Assembly: GCA_963669155.1 (NCBI GenBank)
Contig: OZ022576.1
Location: 33,601,847 to 33,665,846 of the forward strand
DNA: 64,000 nt
DNA from: Arbacia lixula
Lineage: Eukaryota > Echinodermata > Echinoidea > Arbacioida > Arbaciidae
Reading direction: 5' to 3'
The notes beneath the pieces are model-generated. The model was given only the letters and a program-made list of their open reading frames with translations, had not been told where the DNA came from and searched no databases. Positions 26,501 to 40,466 of the stretch are shown here, piece by piece. Both the position numbers and the translations under genes were made by a program. Within the stretch, counting starts at the first letter, position 1; every line of letters starts with the position of its first letter.

Positions 26501-29500
26501 TCCTCCATCCAGAGTCACGCCAGACAAACCAGCCTTTGCAAATACAGGTGTAGATTTCTTTGGCCCATTTCTTGTGAAACAAGGCAGGACCACAAGAAAA
26601 CGATACGGCTGTATCTTCACTTGTCTTGCCAGTCGAGCAGTACATTTAGAAGTTGTAGGCTCACTGGATACGGATGGATTCATCAACGCCCTCCGTCGGT
26701 TCATGAATCGCAGAGGCCATCCGGAGAAGATACTGAGCGACAACGGTACAAACTTCAAAGGGGCAGAACGTGAGTTAAGAGAAAGCCTTGCATCCTTCAA
26801 TGTAGGAAGGATCGGAAGAATCCTAAGTCAGAAAGGAGTGCAATGGGAATTCAACCCGCCAGGAGCAAGTCACATGGGTGGGGCCTGGGAAAGAATCATC
26901 CGCACAATAAGGAAGATACTGCGGAGCCTCCTTGGGCAGCAACTTGTGACGGATGAAGCTCTGGCGACATACATGACAGAGGTCGAGGCAATACTGAATT
27001 CGCGTCCTCTCACACAGCTAAGTTCCGATCCAAGGGATGAGGAACCCCTGACCCCAAACCATCTGCTCCTTCTGAGAAAGGCTTCACCCCTGCCTCCAGG
27101 TATATTCTCAAAAGATGATACCTACGGCGCTAGAAGATGGCGGCAAGTGCAGTACTTGGCCGACCAATTTTGGAAACGCTGGGTGAAGGAATACTTGCCC
27201 ATATTGCAAGAGCGGCAGAAATGGACACGGCCAAGAAAGAACTTCGCCGTTAATGACCTAGTTCTATTAGTGGATGATCGGACACCTCGTGGACAATGGG
27301 CACTTGGTAGAATAACTAGCATCTACCCTGACAAGCGAGGATTTGTCCGCCAAGTTGATGTGCGAGTAGGCACCAAGTCCTTCAAGCGGCCAATTTCAAA
27401 ACTATGCCTTCTTGAATCAAATTAGATATTCTCTAGAATAGCGCGTTCGCTTGAACTCAGACGCTACAAAGCCATGAAAACATAATCAAGTACAGCCAAA
27501 TTTTGCTTGAGGTATGCATTGCGATCATCATTGCAAACTAGGCTCGTAATTATGAAATTGAATGTAAATGTATAGACTTGTATGTAAGTACATAACAATA
27601 GATTTGTACACAAAATAGTTAATGGCTTAAAGCATGTACTGTCGTATTATTATTTCTAAAGTAATGTAGGCTAGTTCATTTGGTATTTAACTAGCATCTA
27701 GTTTCGAATATGAGAAACATTTAGATAAAGCGCACATATGATATTATGCATCATTGTTATCAATTCTTAGATAAGAAGTGAATCACAACAAATCACAACA
27801 AAATATGGTTGAAGATTATGGATATAATGGTATGAAAATAGGTGATATCGTGATTGTATTAATGCCGCTTTAAAAGAAGTAAGAATGATCCTCCTGAGGT
27901 CGGTTCATTGGGGTCGGTTATGTAGCGGCAGATTTGTCACATTTTGTTGGTAATGAGTGGAATCACTATTTTCTGTCATCATACTGATATACAGTGTACA
28001 TGTCTATAGATTGGAAGTGGGGTTCATAATAAATGCACACCCAATACCCCAAAACGAAAGTCCAGTAGCAACTTGTAAACAACTTAACAAAGAGACCACT
28101 TGACTTCCAACTAAAACTTCGCACTCTCACTGCCTTGGTATGCTGAGTCATAGATAAGAGAGAAAAGTTCTTTGTGTGATGTGCACCCAGAGGAGTAGCC
28201 CTGCCCAAATTATATACACTGGTCAAGCACAAACAAAATTCACTTTCTCTTTAGACGAAGGAGGAGAGAAGTCACAAATTTTGGTGCATTTTTTCAGCTG
28301 TAGTAGCTACAGTTGGAAATCAATGCAGGAACGGGTTCAAAACAGTTGGTGAGTTCAATTTATCTTCTTTATACAGTATTATATTGTAGGAATTGCTTTA
28401 TTGCAGTAGAATATGAAGTATTGGAGTAGAAAGATGTAATCTCATACAAGAGAGAGAGAGAGATAGATGAAGATTGTCATTTACAATGTAAGGTTTATCT
28501 TACCTCTGCTATATGAGAGAGGTTTATACAGTTATTCTTCGATATATTCAACATATTGTATCATGTAGTATTTGATCAAGTATATTAAGCAGTACATATT
28601 GCGTTTAGAATACAAGAGTAGATGTTAAGGAAAGATTTATTATACTGGAATGCCAGAGTGACATCTCATGGTTGAAACAATTCCCTTAGAGTGTAGTATG
28701 TTCAGTTCAAGGAACAGATTGATCACTATAGAGTCAATTGTTTGAGATTAAGTTATTAATCATCTTAATAATCATTGACCATAGAGCATTTTTGCAGGAA
28801 TAATTGTTGCACATAAAAAAGGGAAATATTTGTGTTAATTCAACTTAAGTTAATTCAAGTTTGTCAATTAATCTAAAGGAAATGTCCATTCAATATTGCA
28901 GTTTCAACTCAAATATTAGTTATTCATAGAGCATGACATGTTACTCAATTGTTGTGATATGTTCGCATATTAATTATTGTATTATATTATTTTGGTTTCA
29001 GTTAAACCACACACGGTTGTCACACACAAACACGCTTGTCACACGGTGACACACACACGCTTGTGACACACACAACCTGTTCTTCACACACTTGTCCAGT
29101 GTAGCACTGGAATAAATATCGCTCATCTGGGTCAACGGAGCGTTGACTTGAATAAAGGACAATATAAATGCATTTTGGACTGATTTGCGTCGTTTGTCAT
29201 CTGTAACTGAGCGAAGTGAAGTGTGCGTTTAGCATTGCAATTGAACCATCTAATGTAGAAGCTACAGTGTCATTTGATGTTTATAAGCACTTAGAGAAAC
29301 TTTTTGTTTATGAAGTGCTATATAAATGTGGAGGTGTTATTATTATTATTATTATATTTAGAAATAATTATTTAAATTTAGATATTAAAGATATCTGTTC
29401 AACACCGAGTCCAGTTCTCCTGTTCATGTCATACTGGCAAAAACAAGTGGCAAATATATTTTGAAGCCTGAAGAGACCTCCCAGTTTGGAAGCAGTGGAA

Positions 29501-32500
29501 AGACACTGATATGGTTACCATGTGGCTAACATTTAAATGGCAAATTAAGTTATGGAGTAGGTGGAACTAGGGATGTAGTAATCACTACAGATTGTAGTGT
29601 CATTGACATCTGATTCTCATGCATCTGTCCTAGTTACATTGAACCTGCTCAAAATTTTGAACAACCTGTTCAAAAACCATGTTTGAGTAGGGTATTTTCT
29701 ATATTTATTGTAGTATGTTAAGAATGAAATTGGGCATATTCTCTGCTTCATTGGAGAGAATGCAGTTTAGTTTCACTGAATGAGGAAAGAGCAAAACAAT
29801 GCTCACTGTTTTAACTTTCCTACCCATAGCAAGCCTGGTCTGTACATGTAATTAACTTTTTTAAATCAATTAATGACAGTTTGCAGTTTCTTAATACTCA
29901 CTTTATTAAATTGTTTCTTTAAAAGAAATAATGATACATTCAAGTGATGTTTGTCTGTTGAGATCCCTGTGTACCTTACATGTAATCCCAAGATGGAAAT
30001 AATAGTACGAAATGAATTTAAAACCAGAATATCATACATGTAGCTCATGTATTTTTCTTGTGAGTATGTTCTCGCGCAATATCATGTACGGTACTGAATG
30101 AATGAATTCTTACTGTACATGAAAAAAGCAGACAGACAAACAGCTTTGGTATAGTACCGGGAGTCAGAGATTAAACATTTCTCCTCCCACATTATGGGTT
30201 CCTTGACCTTGATTGTTTGCTCTGATACCAGCAGACTGTAAACCCCCAGCGACCTACCATTCCTCCAGGAATTGACCTTTGACCTGTTGACATGTGCCTC
30301 CAGTAAATCCCAAGTTTGTAGCAGTCTAAAATATCTGCTTGGCTTTCTCAAAGAACCCTATTCTCAAGAATAATGAGCATGCAGTAAGTTTATGTTTTTC
30401 TTCAGTGCCAGGACAGTAAGTGCACCCTTTTATCAGGAAAATCCTGTACAGTTTTATTTTTATACCAGATGTTTCTTCTTCTCAGGATTAAATTCTCCAG
30501 AAATTAAGTCCAGATAAACTTAAAAACTTCTATTATATTGTCTTATTCACAAAAAGCCTCTGCGAAATAGTATTATGCAGCTTCTGTAAGCTCCCTCAAA
30601 AATGCTTTGTACATCACATTTAAAAGTATACAACCTGCTGTGTTCAATGAAATGATTACCAAATTATAACCTTTTGATTGTCATATATGTTTGTTGTATT
30701 GTTAGGAGTGCTGTGACTGCTGTGAACTTGGCATGTCAGCATATCTCTCTGGCATGTCGTGCGATTCCATGGCAACAGGGACCCCCTGTGATGAAGCTTT
30801 CAACCAATGTTGTCGGCAAGCTATGCGCAGCCAAGACAGTGAGTATCGAGATATGTTTGTGGTAGATGGCAGTAGAAGTAGGACATTTCTATGGGTTTAT
30901 GGCTGTCACTCCCCTCCCCCCTAATCCATATCGTTCCTTCGTCCTCTGATCTTGCTTTATGTAATGACCTGATTAACTACTAAATTATATCATGACTGTC
31001 TTTGCAATTATATAATCACAAGACAATTGATACTATTTGGCATGTTAACTGTCTTGAGGAATTCTACATGGAAGGCACATATCAATATGTGGTATATTTG
31101 TTATCCATCTTGAAGATATTTAGACATCATATTTTTTCGTAGATTATCTGTGTTGAAGATATATATAAGACACACAATGAATGATATTTGGTGTATTATC
31201 CATCTTGAAGATAGGTGAGACAGACAAAAATGTAATATCATCTTTCTTTAAGAATCCTGTGCAAACAAAACATTTTCTGACTGCATGCAGTTGCTGAATT
31301 CCACATTAAGATAGGCCACACTACATGGGCATTAAATCATCAAATCACCACCTATTCATCAAAAGACACACTGGCTGTCTTGAAGATATCTAAGACACAT
31401 AGTATTTTGTATAATATCTATTTTGGAGAATCCTGTCCCAACTAACTGCATTGTGGTTGCAGGTGATGAATGCGGTATTAAAACAAGCCACACCCTGTGT
31501 ACGGAGAGGTGCGTCAACCTGGTGGGGAACTACGTATGCGAGTGCCATGAGGGTAACCGCCTACTGGAGGATAACATCACTTGCGTTTCTGGTAAGTCCA
31601 ATTTGGAGAGTTTTTCATGTAGTATTGAATAAAGTGTTAAGTTACACTACAGCTCAAAGGAAGTGGCATAGGGAAAGGGAAAGGGAAGAAAGGGAAGGAG
31701 CCGCAGTTTTAAACCGCAGTATATTTTGTCCAGTTCAGCATGAAACATGATGCTTTTGGGGCTAAAGCATCGTGTTTCATGCCGTGGTTTAAAACTGGGG
31801 TTTCTTCCCTTTCTTCCCTTTCCCTATGCCAATTCCTTTGAGCTGTTGTGTAAGTTAACATGAATACAGGGTATTTGTTAATCAATAATAATATATAATT
31901 CTTATCTGCACAAGTGTGTTTGTATAACACCATATAGAACAGATATTTATTACCATATGACAAACTTCTTGTGCTTCTTGTATATCCTCCCTGGTCCGTG
32001 CAAGTACTTACAATTTTCAGGAAAAAATAATGTTATGGTATTGCTTATATGAGAAGAAAACTTGATTTACTAGATATGATTTGAATTTGAATTTGGAACT
32101 TTATGTGTTGCTCCCAAATTGGGGGGGGGGGGGGGCACACGCCTCTTGCACCCTGAAACCTTTTGAAAAGACAGTAACGATAAGCACATTAATCAATACG
32201 AATATGAGATGATGCTAGCTCGTGCACCCTTGCCTGGATTCGCCACTGGCATTGATAGTACAGAATGTTTTGATCACACTTGTGTCATGTTTTGTTGTTA
32301 TATTAGCTGCAGACACTCGGGGCGCTGTGACGCAGCGACCGCCGCTTCCTAGCGTCCTGTCATGTGACCGGGCGCCCTGCCAGCACCAGTGCCGTCAGGT
32401 GGGCAGGTTCTATGAGTGCTTCTGCAACACGGGATACGAGCTGATGGAGGATGGGTACTCCTGCAACGGTGAGGATCAAAAAATAGTTTCTGAAAACATT

Positions 32501-35500
32501 ACATTGAGGAAGATGGTGATGACAAGGGAAAGGTTAAGTCATTGACAAGGATTATAGATAAAAATAGTATGTGACGGGGTATACATTTATAATAACACTG
32601 GATACAACCTGATGGATGATAGGTACTCCTGCAACAGTGAGGATCAAAAATAGTTTTTGAGGAAGATAATGATGACAGGGGCAAGTTAATGACACAGATT
32701 ACTGGCTAGGAAGGGAATAATGCTATTCTTCTTCTTTCTGTTTAGAAAAAGACACAACATTGGGACCTCTTGCATCATTGTATTATCCCTCCTATGGAAT
32801 TTGGCCTTCATAGCTAATTTAACATCTCATGTAGAATCCAGTATGAATCAAGTTTTCCCAGAAAATTGGCTGGAAAATTAAATCTCCATGTAGGCTGTAA
32901 AGGAAACAGGCCAGCCTGTTTACTGAAAGAATGATAACAGCAGAAAGCTCAAGCCAAAACGTGGAGTAAGTTAGGAGATTATTAGGGATGTATAGAGGAA
33001 CAATTGAAGAGATGTGAAAGCTGTTGGCAGCTTGGCACCGAGTACTTCCTTTGGGGAGGAGCATCATAGAAGGAGAGAAGGGGGGTGAGATATGATAGAC
33101 TGAAAGGGGCTTGATGTGCAGGGCCACTGAGTATTATCATTGTCATGTCATGTCATTGCAAGCAGGAAGATTAAATGAAAAATGTTATGTATGTTAAAAA
33201 TAGATTGTTATCCACATGATGATGTGCATGATGTTATTGCTACAAATTCAGCTGACTCTGATTCCACTGTTATTTGAAAAATATTTGTATTTCTTGAGGT
33301 GGGAGAGTGGATGTGAATTCAGATTAAAATTGATAAGATGTTGGTCTCGAAGTTGAGCATACAAACAGAAATATGACTCAATCCAGAGATGATGGATCCG
33401 AATGATGATGATGACAGAAATTTCAAAGAATTGAAGAAGGAATTTTTGTAAGTAAATGTTTCTGTGGTATTTGGGATTTGTGTATAACTTGTGCCAAAAT
33501 GTATCAAGGACACATAAAATGATCATGTAGAGGAGTAGTATTATTAAGAGACATACAGTGTTTGTCATTGTAACATCATCCTCTGTCTCTCAGATATTAA
33601 AAAGTCTGTGTAAATGAGTAGTATCACTTCGAGATATATAGATGTTGGCATTGTTGTTATGATGATGTCATCCTCCAACAATCTTTCAGATATCGATGAA
33701 TGTGCCCAGAGCCATGCAGTTGTGTGCAGCTATGCGGAGCGATGCTACAACACCATTGGTTCCTACACTTGCAGAGGGGATGTGGTCTGTCGCCAAGGGC
33801 TGCGATATGACACTGTCAACCAGTACTGTGTGGGTACGTTCTCCAAGGAAGCATCAACCGACTTACATTAAAAAAAGCCCTGAGGATTGATGCATGGCTT
33901 ATACCACGCGTATGTCTTGAATTTAAGCAATAAACCCTTTACGTGCCAGCCCCAAAAATGCTCTCCTGTGCAAAAGTGCATCAATGGCACATTGTTGATT
34001 GCTCAAAGAGTTGATCTGATACTCTGACCATTACTATGTATTTTTATTTTCTTGAATTTGTGTTGATTAATCACTTGATGATTCTATTTACAAAGTTGGG
34101 ACAATAGTGAGTATTTGCTCCCTCCTAAACTGGTACTAATCAAGTCTTACATCTCAGCTTTAAAGAAATGTAAAAAAAGTTTGAAATGATTATCTTTTTG
34201 TGTTTAATATGTTATTTTATATGATAGGTATTTAAAGTGAGCCACAATCACTACCGCATTCAACATATGTCCCTTGGTGTCATGTTTCCCAATACCTAAA
34301 AGAGCTACCCGTGGTGTTTCATTGCAGATATTGATGAGTGTGCAGAGGGCACTGATAATTGTGATGAGCAGAGTATCTGTGAGAACCGGTATGGCCGCTA
34401 CGACTGCCGGCCAGCTAGGTGCCCTCAAGGCTACTACTACGACAGGCCCTCTCGCAGATGCTTAGGTATGTATGGTCATTTTTCATTTCATTTCATTTCA
34501 TTTCTATAATTCCATTTCATTCTTCTTCCTCATTTAAACTCAAACAATACCAATATGTATGTTTGCCGTCTATGTATTGCCTGTTTATTTTGTTATATCT
34601 ATCCATCTATCTTGATAGCCATGTACCTAAATATAGGACCTATAATCCACACGTGTTAATAGATTCAGACTTCTATCTGTTATATATCTAATATCTAACA
34701 CAAAATGTAGATTTACAAGAACTCACATTGTCTTATATATCAAGAATAAAAGTATATTGACGGACACACACATCGTTGAATGAGAGTTATTGTGTTGTGT
34801 ATCTGAACACAAGATGGCGCTACTTCACACTCATTACACTATCAGTTTAGCCAACGGACCACCATCTGTAATCATTCAACGTAAGTGTGTTGGTGACATC
34901 TGTGGCTGAATGAGTGAAGAAATAGAAATGTGCTTTACTCTGCAGCCTCTCATTCATTTATTTGTTCGTTCATTCATTCCTTCATCTCATGATTCCTACC
35001 TTCTACTCTGCAGATGTTGATGAGTGCAGCAGGGGAACGCACAATTGCCAGGGAGGCTTTCGTTGCGACAACCTAGAGGGCAGCTTCACTTGTACAAGGA
35101 TTCAACCATGCGGGACTGGTTATACCATCGACGGCATCACCCAGGAATGCGTCGGTGAGACTCCAGAAGTTGTGTTTTTTTATGAAAAGCAGATATGTCA
35201 GAGAAGCAGAGAAATGACGGTGCGTGATAAGGAGGCCAGGGGAATCGGAATAATACTGAAAAAGTTTGTTCGTAGCCATGAAAGCTTTTGTTGCAGACTT
35301 GATTTGTTCAATAAAGCTATACACAATACAAACTCTTATTTGCCTACATGATATTGTGTTCATGTCATCCTCTTACAATCCCAAAACAAGACAACGCCCC
35401 AGTTATGTATCCAGATAACATTATTGTGTACAGTTATGAATTTCATATGCTTGTTCTTTTTTTAAGACAAATTTCTCAACTCATCAAAATAGTGCATTTC

Positions 35501-38500
35501 ATTTCATTTCATCAAGAATTTCATTAATGTGCAGATATTTAAAAACACAGTAGGAGTGATGAATATGCCTGTTAATTATCTTTGACTATTCATGCTTACA
35601 GACGTGGACGAGTGCAGCCAGGGGAACCATAATTGCCAGAGTAACGAGCGATGTAACAATGTCCGAGGAAGCTACCGATGTGAGCAGTGTCCCAGAGGGT
35701 TCCAAGTAGACTTCAACAACATGTGTCTAGAAGGTATGGCTGACTCAATGACATGTCGTTTTGAGCCATTCGTGTGCCAGATATGGTATGGTATAGAGGG
35801 TCTTTCCCCTCACAGTCCTGAGACTGAATTAAGAGGTATGTTACAATTAGAGCTTGGTCGCTGGATACAAGAACTTATCATAACACACTTATGTGGCATA
35901 TTAAGAGTTCATATTAGAGTCAACCACTATACCATGACACCTCAAATGTTATGTAGATGTCTGGTGAGAATAAGAAAATATCTTTTAGTGGTTTTAGGGC
36001 CGTAAGGGAGGAGGATTGATTTTCCATCTCCCAGTAACAACAAATAATGATAGCATTTATTGTCCATTCATTATATGTTATTTTAATCAGCCACAAAGTA
36101 ACCAGAGGCATATTTTGTCTGTCAACTTCATCCTTCTATAACGTTTGAATTAAAATAAAGTTTTAATGAAGCATGGAGCAAAGAAACCTCTTTATGACAA
36201 AAAACAGGACTGGTACACTTCAAGAGGTCACAAGTATGTCAACATGGGATGGGAATGCTTCTGAAAAGACAGCAATAGAAATATTTGCTGATTGTTTCGG
36301 AGGCATATGGACATCTTCATCTAGTTTTCATCTCTATCATATCTCACCACATGTTGATTAGGCTGGAAATTTGCGGGCCTATTCCTATACACATGTTTGT
36401 TTTTTTCTTTCTCTTCCACAGATATTGATGAGTGCCGCACTGGAGCGTTTCATTGTAATGAAGGGAAACGATGTGAAAACAACCACGGTGGATATCGTTG
36501 TGTATCGGTCTGTATGGAGGGATTTGAGTACAGCCGGGCCCGACAAGCATGTTTAGGTAAGGACACACTAGAAGACTTCACCTCTTGATAGTTTTTCTGT
36601 GTTAAAATCATCAGTGACCCATGTGAGTGACTGAACACGTACAGTCATACCTATTGGTAGTACAAGCCCAGTTCTTTCTTCAAAATGAACCAATGTGAAC
36701 AGTGAACAAAGTTTGGCGTCCAAAGACTTTCAATGATAACATATCTAACCCGCTGCTGCCCCCTGCTTCAACTGTGGGTGCAGTGAAGAGGAGTACCGAG
36801 GAGGAACAAGATATAATGGTCTGTTAGCTATGCGGTTCGCTGTTCCAACTCGGGCAGGGGAATAGCCAATCAAAACCACCGTTACTTAAATTTACTTAAA
36901 TGACAAAGAGACAACGGAAATAGAATGCCAAAACACAAGGGTAAATTAAAGTATCACTTGGTTAATGATTTATTAGTAAAATATACGCAAATGCTTTCTC
37001 TTCTTTGTGACCGTAATTCACAATTCTCACAATTTTGACTAACTTAACCGTAAATTATGACCAACTTAATTATAACTAACTTAACCGTAAATTGTTATGC
37101 TTACACTACAAACAGGGGGAACGTGCACTTGGAGGGGAATTGGTTAGTGGGAGGATGAATATTAGTTTGTGGCCACTTACTACTGCTCGCGAAAGTCTCT
37201 CTTCTTACTTGAAATCTTGATCGCGATCGCTCGTGTTACGCTCGGGTAGATCAGGAACGGGGCTTGGGGACATCAGAAACGCGGGGTCGACTGGAACAAA
37301 TCGGGAACGGGGCTCGGGAACGTCGGGAAAGCAGGAGGACAGGAACAATTCAGGAACACTGGAACAATCTGGTTACAATTCTCGAACTCAGGATGCAATG
37401 AAGCTAGAGTCTGACTTGGTAATTAAAGTATGACCAACTTAATTATAACTAACTTAACCGTAAATTGTTATGCTTACACTACAAACAGGGGGAACGTGCA
37501 CTTGGAGGGGAATTGGTTAGTGGGAGGATGAATATTAGTTTGTGGCCACTTACTACTGCTCGCGAAAGTCTCTCTTCTTACTTGAAATCTTGATCGCGAT
37601 CGCTCGTGTTACGCTCGGGTAGATCAGGAACGGGGCTTGGGGACATCAGAAACGCGGGGTCGACTGGAACAAATCGGGAACGGGGCTCGGGAACGTCGGG
37701 AAAGCAGGAGGACAGGAACAATTCAGGAACACTGGAACAATCTGGTTACAATTCTCGAACTCAGGATGCAATGAAGCTAGAGTCTGACTTGGTAATTAAA
37801 GACTCTGTCCGTTTAATGCAGCAATGCTGGAAGACTGTTGAAAGCTCTCAAACTTAGAGTTTGAAGATAATTCTGTTGCTGGAGGAACGTTGCAGTTGCT
37901 TAATAATTAGTAATGATGGTATTAAAGTTGGGTGCAGATGGGAGCCGGTGTGCAGGGGAAACCAAGTGTGCAGGGAAGATGGGAACCAAGTGAGGATGGG
38001 AGACCAAGTGAGGATGGGAGACCAAGTGAGGAAATAGGGTTGGGGACTGGGGTTTTATACCTAATTACATATTCAAGCAGCATCTATTCTCAAATCATCC
38101 TCCATATACTTTGCATTGGCAAGGCACTCATTACCTGCCTGTCCATCACCTAATAGTTAGGAGTGACTACCAGAGGTGACCCATAGATACAGACAATTCA
38201 TTGGTTACAAGTTATAGGAAGTAGGCGGGACAAGAAATTACAATATGCATACATTAAAGGTTACTAGGATTCTACTACTGGACATGGACTCTGTATTTCC
38301 TAAAATTCCTTTGTCCCATTCATCCTGTTTGGTCACTCTCAAGATGAACGAAATCTCTCAGTCCAGATGATTTAAGACAGCATCCGAAACCCACTAAGGT
38401 CAAGTAGTAAGAATCCGCCCACACATAATTGCCAGCTAACAATAATGCTTACAAGTTTACCCTCCTCTCTTTTTAGGGTGGAACATTGTGTCTTTGTGTT

Positions 38501-38840
38501 AATCTGTCAACATAGCACAAGAGTAACACTCCCAGACCTCCTTAATTCATACTCTGGACATCAACAATAGTGCTTAAGCTCCCTTAATCATAATCTCCTC
38601 TTTGACATATCAGCTACCTAATTACTTGTGGGAAGCTTTTCTAAGTTTCCACTGGACTAACTATTATATTATCTGTTTTTGCTCAAAACAAGGAAAATCA
38701 AAGATGTACTTGTCACTACCAGGTGTCTGGTATATATCAAAGAAGAAACAAAGAAAGAGATAGATAGAAGTCGGAAGTAGTCAAAGGTGAATAACCCAAT
38801 GGGCAAAGAAGAGGGTCAGAAGTGTGGGGGTGTGAGAGAT

Positions 38841-38902
<62 letters not shown>

Positions 38903-40434
38903 GGAGAAAGAGAGCAAACAGAAACTAACTTACTTCCTGCCCATACAGGAATGTCTTTAAGTCTTAACATTTATATGATACATTTATATCGATCTTCTTA
39001 CATTCCCTATATGTGAATATAGTCGTAATTAAGAATATAGCGGTATATTCATACCCGCTACACCTTCCTCCTCTCCACAAAAATGACGACCTCGTCATTT
39101 GCTCACCATGTTAAAAGTGTCTTAATCACTTTGAACATGACTTACAAATAACATTAAAAACACGCTAGTACCAAGTGATACTTGCACAACATTATAAAAC
39201 AATGAATACAAAGACATCAACTTAACTTTACTTCTATAACTACTTACTTATCATCCTTACTCAAACTCCTGCTCAGCACCATTTGAAGTACTGGAACAAA
39301 TAATATAACATAATGTATGCCTTCGATCAACCTGCCAACTGGTTTATAGCGAGGACAAAATTCCTTCCACTAAAAACTTATAAGATACATGTACTCACTC
39401 TCACGATTAGATGGGTAATGGTCATTAATTACTACTGATTAAATAAATGCTATAACGCAACGTACATAGATACATCAAAACATATAATTCCGTTTCACTC
39501 GCTCAATTTTGTGAACAATATTAGCTGTAAACAACTCATGACTGTATGTCACAACATATAAAAGCAACATCTTAAACATTTGTCATACGTCTAGCTTCTT
39601 TGCTCGTTATCCTAAGCGATCTCGGCACAAAACAACAGTAATAAAATGACGATCCTGTGCCACTTATTCCGTGTTAACCTACATCCTTTCCATCTCTTCT
39701 CTGAATCTAATTTCCTCATTGTTCCTTAAACATCTCTGCTATGCTCAACTTAGACCTAACATATTAAATTACGCAAAAGACTGCATACAGAAAATCTTAA
39801 AATGCATTTATATGGGGAACAATACATATCAATATCCTAATCATTCTAGAATATGAGTATTTTGGATTGTGCTTCCATCACACAACATGACAACATTTCT
39901 GGAATAACAATTCCAGTAAAATAACGTGTACACTATGCTTAATCAAATTCTGGTTTTTTAAGAACTTTGCTTGTACCCTCTACCATGTCTTATCCTACTT
40001 GTCTTCCTTCTTTGACAAGACTGTGCATGTGACCTAACTTGGTCCGTCACTGAACTTGAGCCCATTCTCTTTGTCTTGAGTGATTCAGACAACGAAGAGA
40101 AATGCTCTACCAAAGCGGGATTAGATGCCAGCACGGCGTACATCAACAGTATTCCCACACTCACAACAATTTCATTCACTGAAAACATAAGGAACACAAT
40201 TTTCACCAACATTAGCACTAACATGAAGTACATCGTCCAACATGCAAATTCATTCTGGCCTAATTGTTTCACAATCTGGCTGTGGTATACTAGCCTATCG
40301 GGTGGGCGCTGGCGTCTTTCTGATCGTCTCGGGGGACAATCTTCCTCCTGAGAGGCAGCCTCTTGCTCATCGATAGGGGAAGGGGACGGGGCATTTTCGC
40401 TGGGAATGGGATCACAATCCCTTTCTTCTTCTTC

Positions 40435-40466
<32 letters not shown>

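Larger units (their letters stand above)
20183..29266 (+). mobile_element. Full-length BEL/Pao LTR retrotransposon in fibulin-1 intron 2
   Basis: A 9084-bp element in the same orientation as fibulin-1: LTR, 59-bp leader, one open gag-pol frame (21588-27425), about 495 bp of untranslated DNA, LTR. The GTGTC duplication is perfect and the LTRs appear identical. Together with the uninterrupted polyprotein this marks a very recent, possibly still competent insertion. It accounts for most of the 11.4-kb intron 2. Its LTR polyadenylation signals are in the sense orientation and could truncate host transcripts. Confidence 0.96.

Noticed and set aside
23384..26800. Frames of 100-154 residues on the minus strand and in other plus frames within the BEL/Pao polyprotein
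   Set aside because: Shadows of the long gag-pol frame; none has a recognisable domain.
20228..28232. 88-residue antisense frames at 20228-20494 and 27966-28232
   Set aside because: Identical because they lie in the two LTRs of the BEL/Pao element. No similarity or coding signature recognised.
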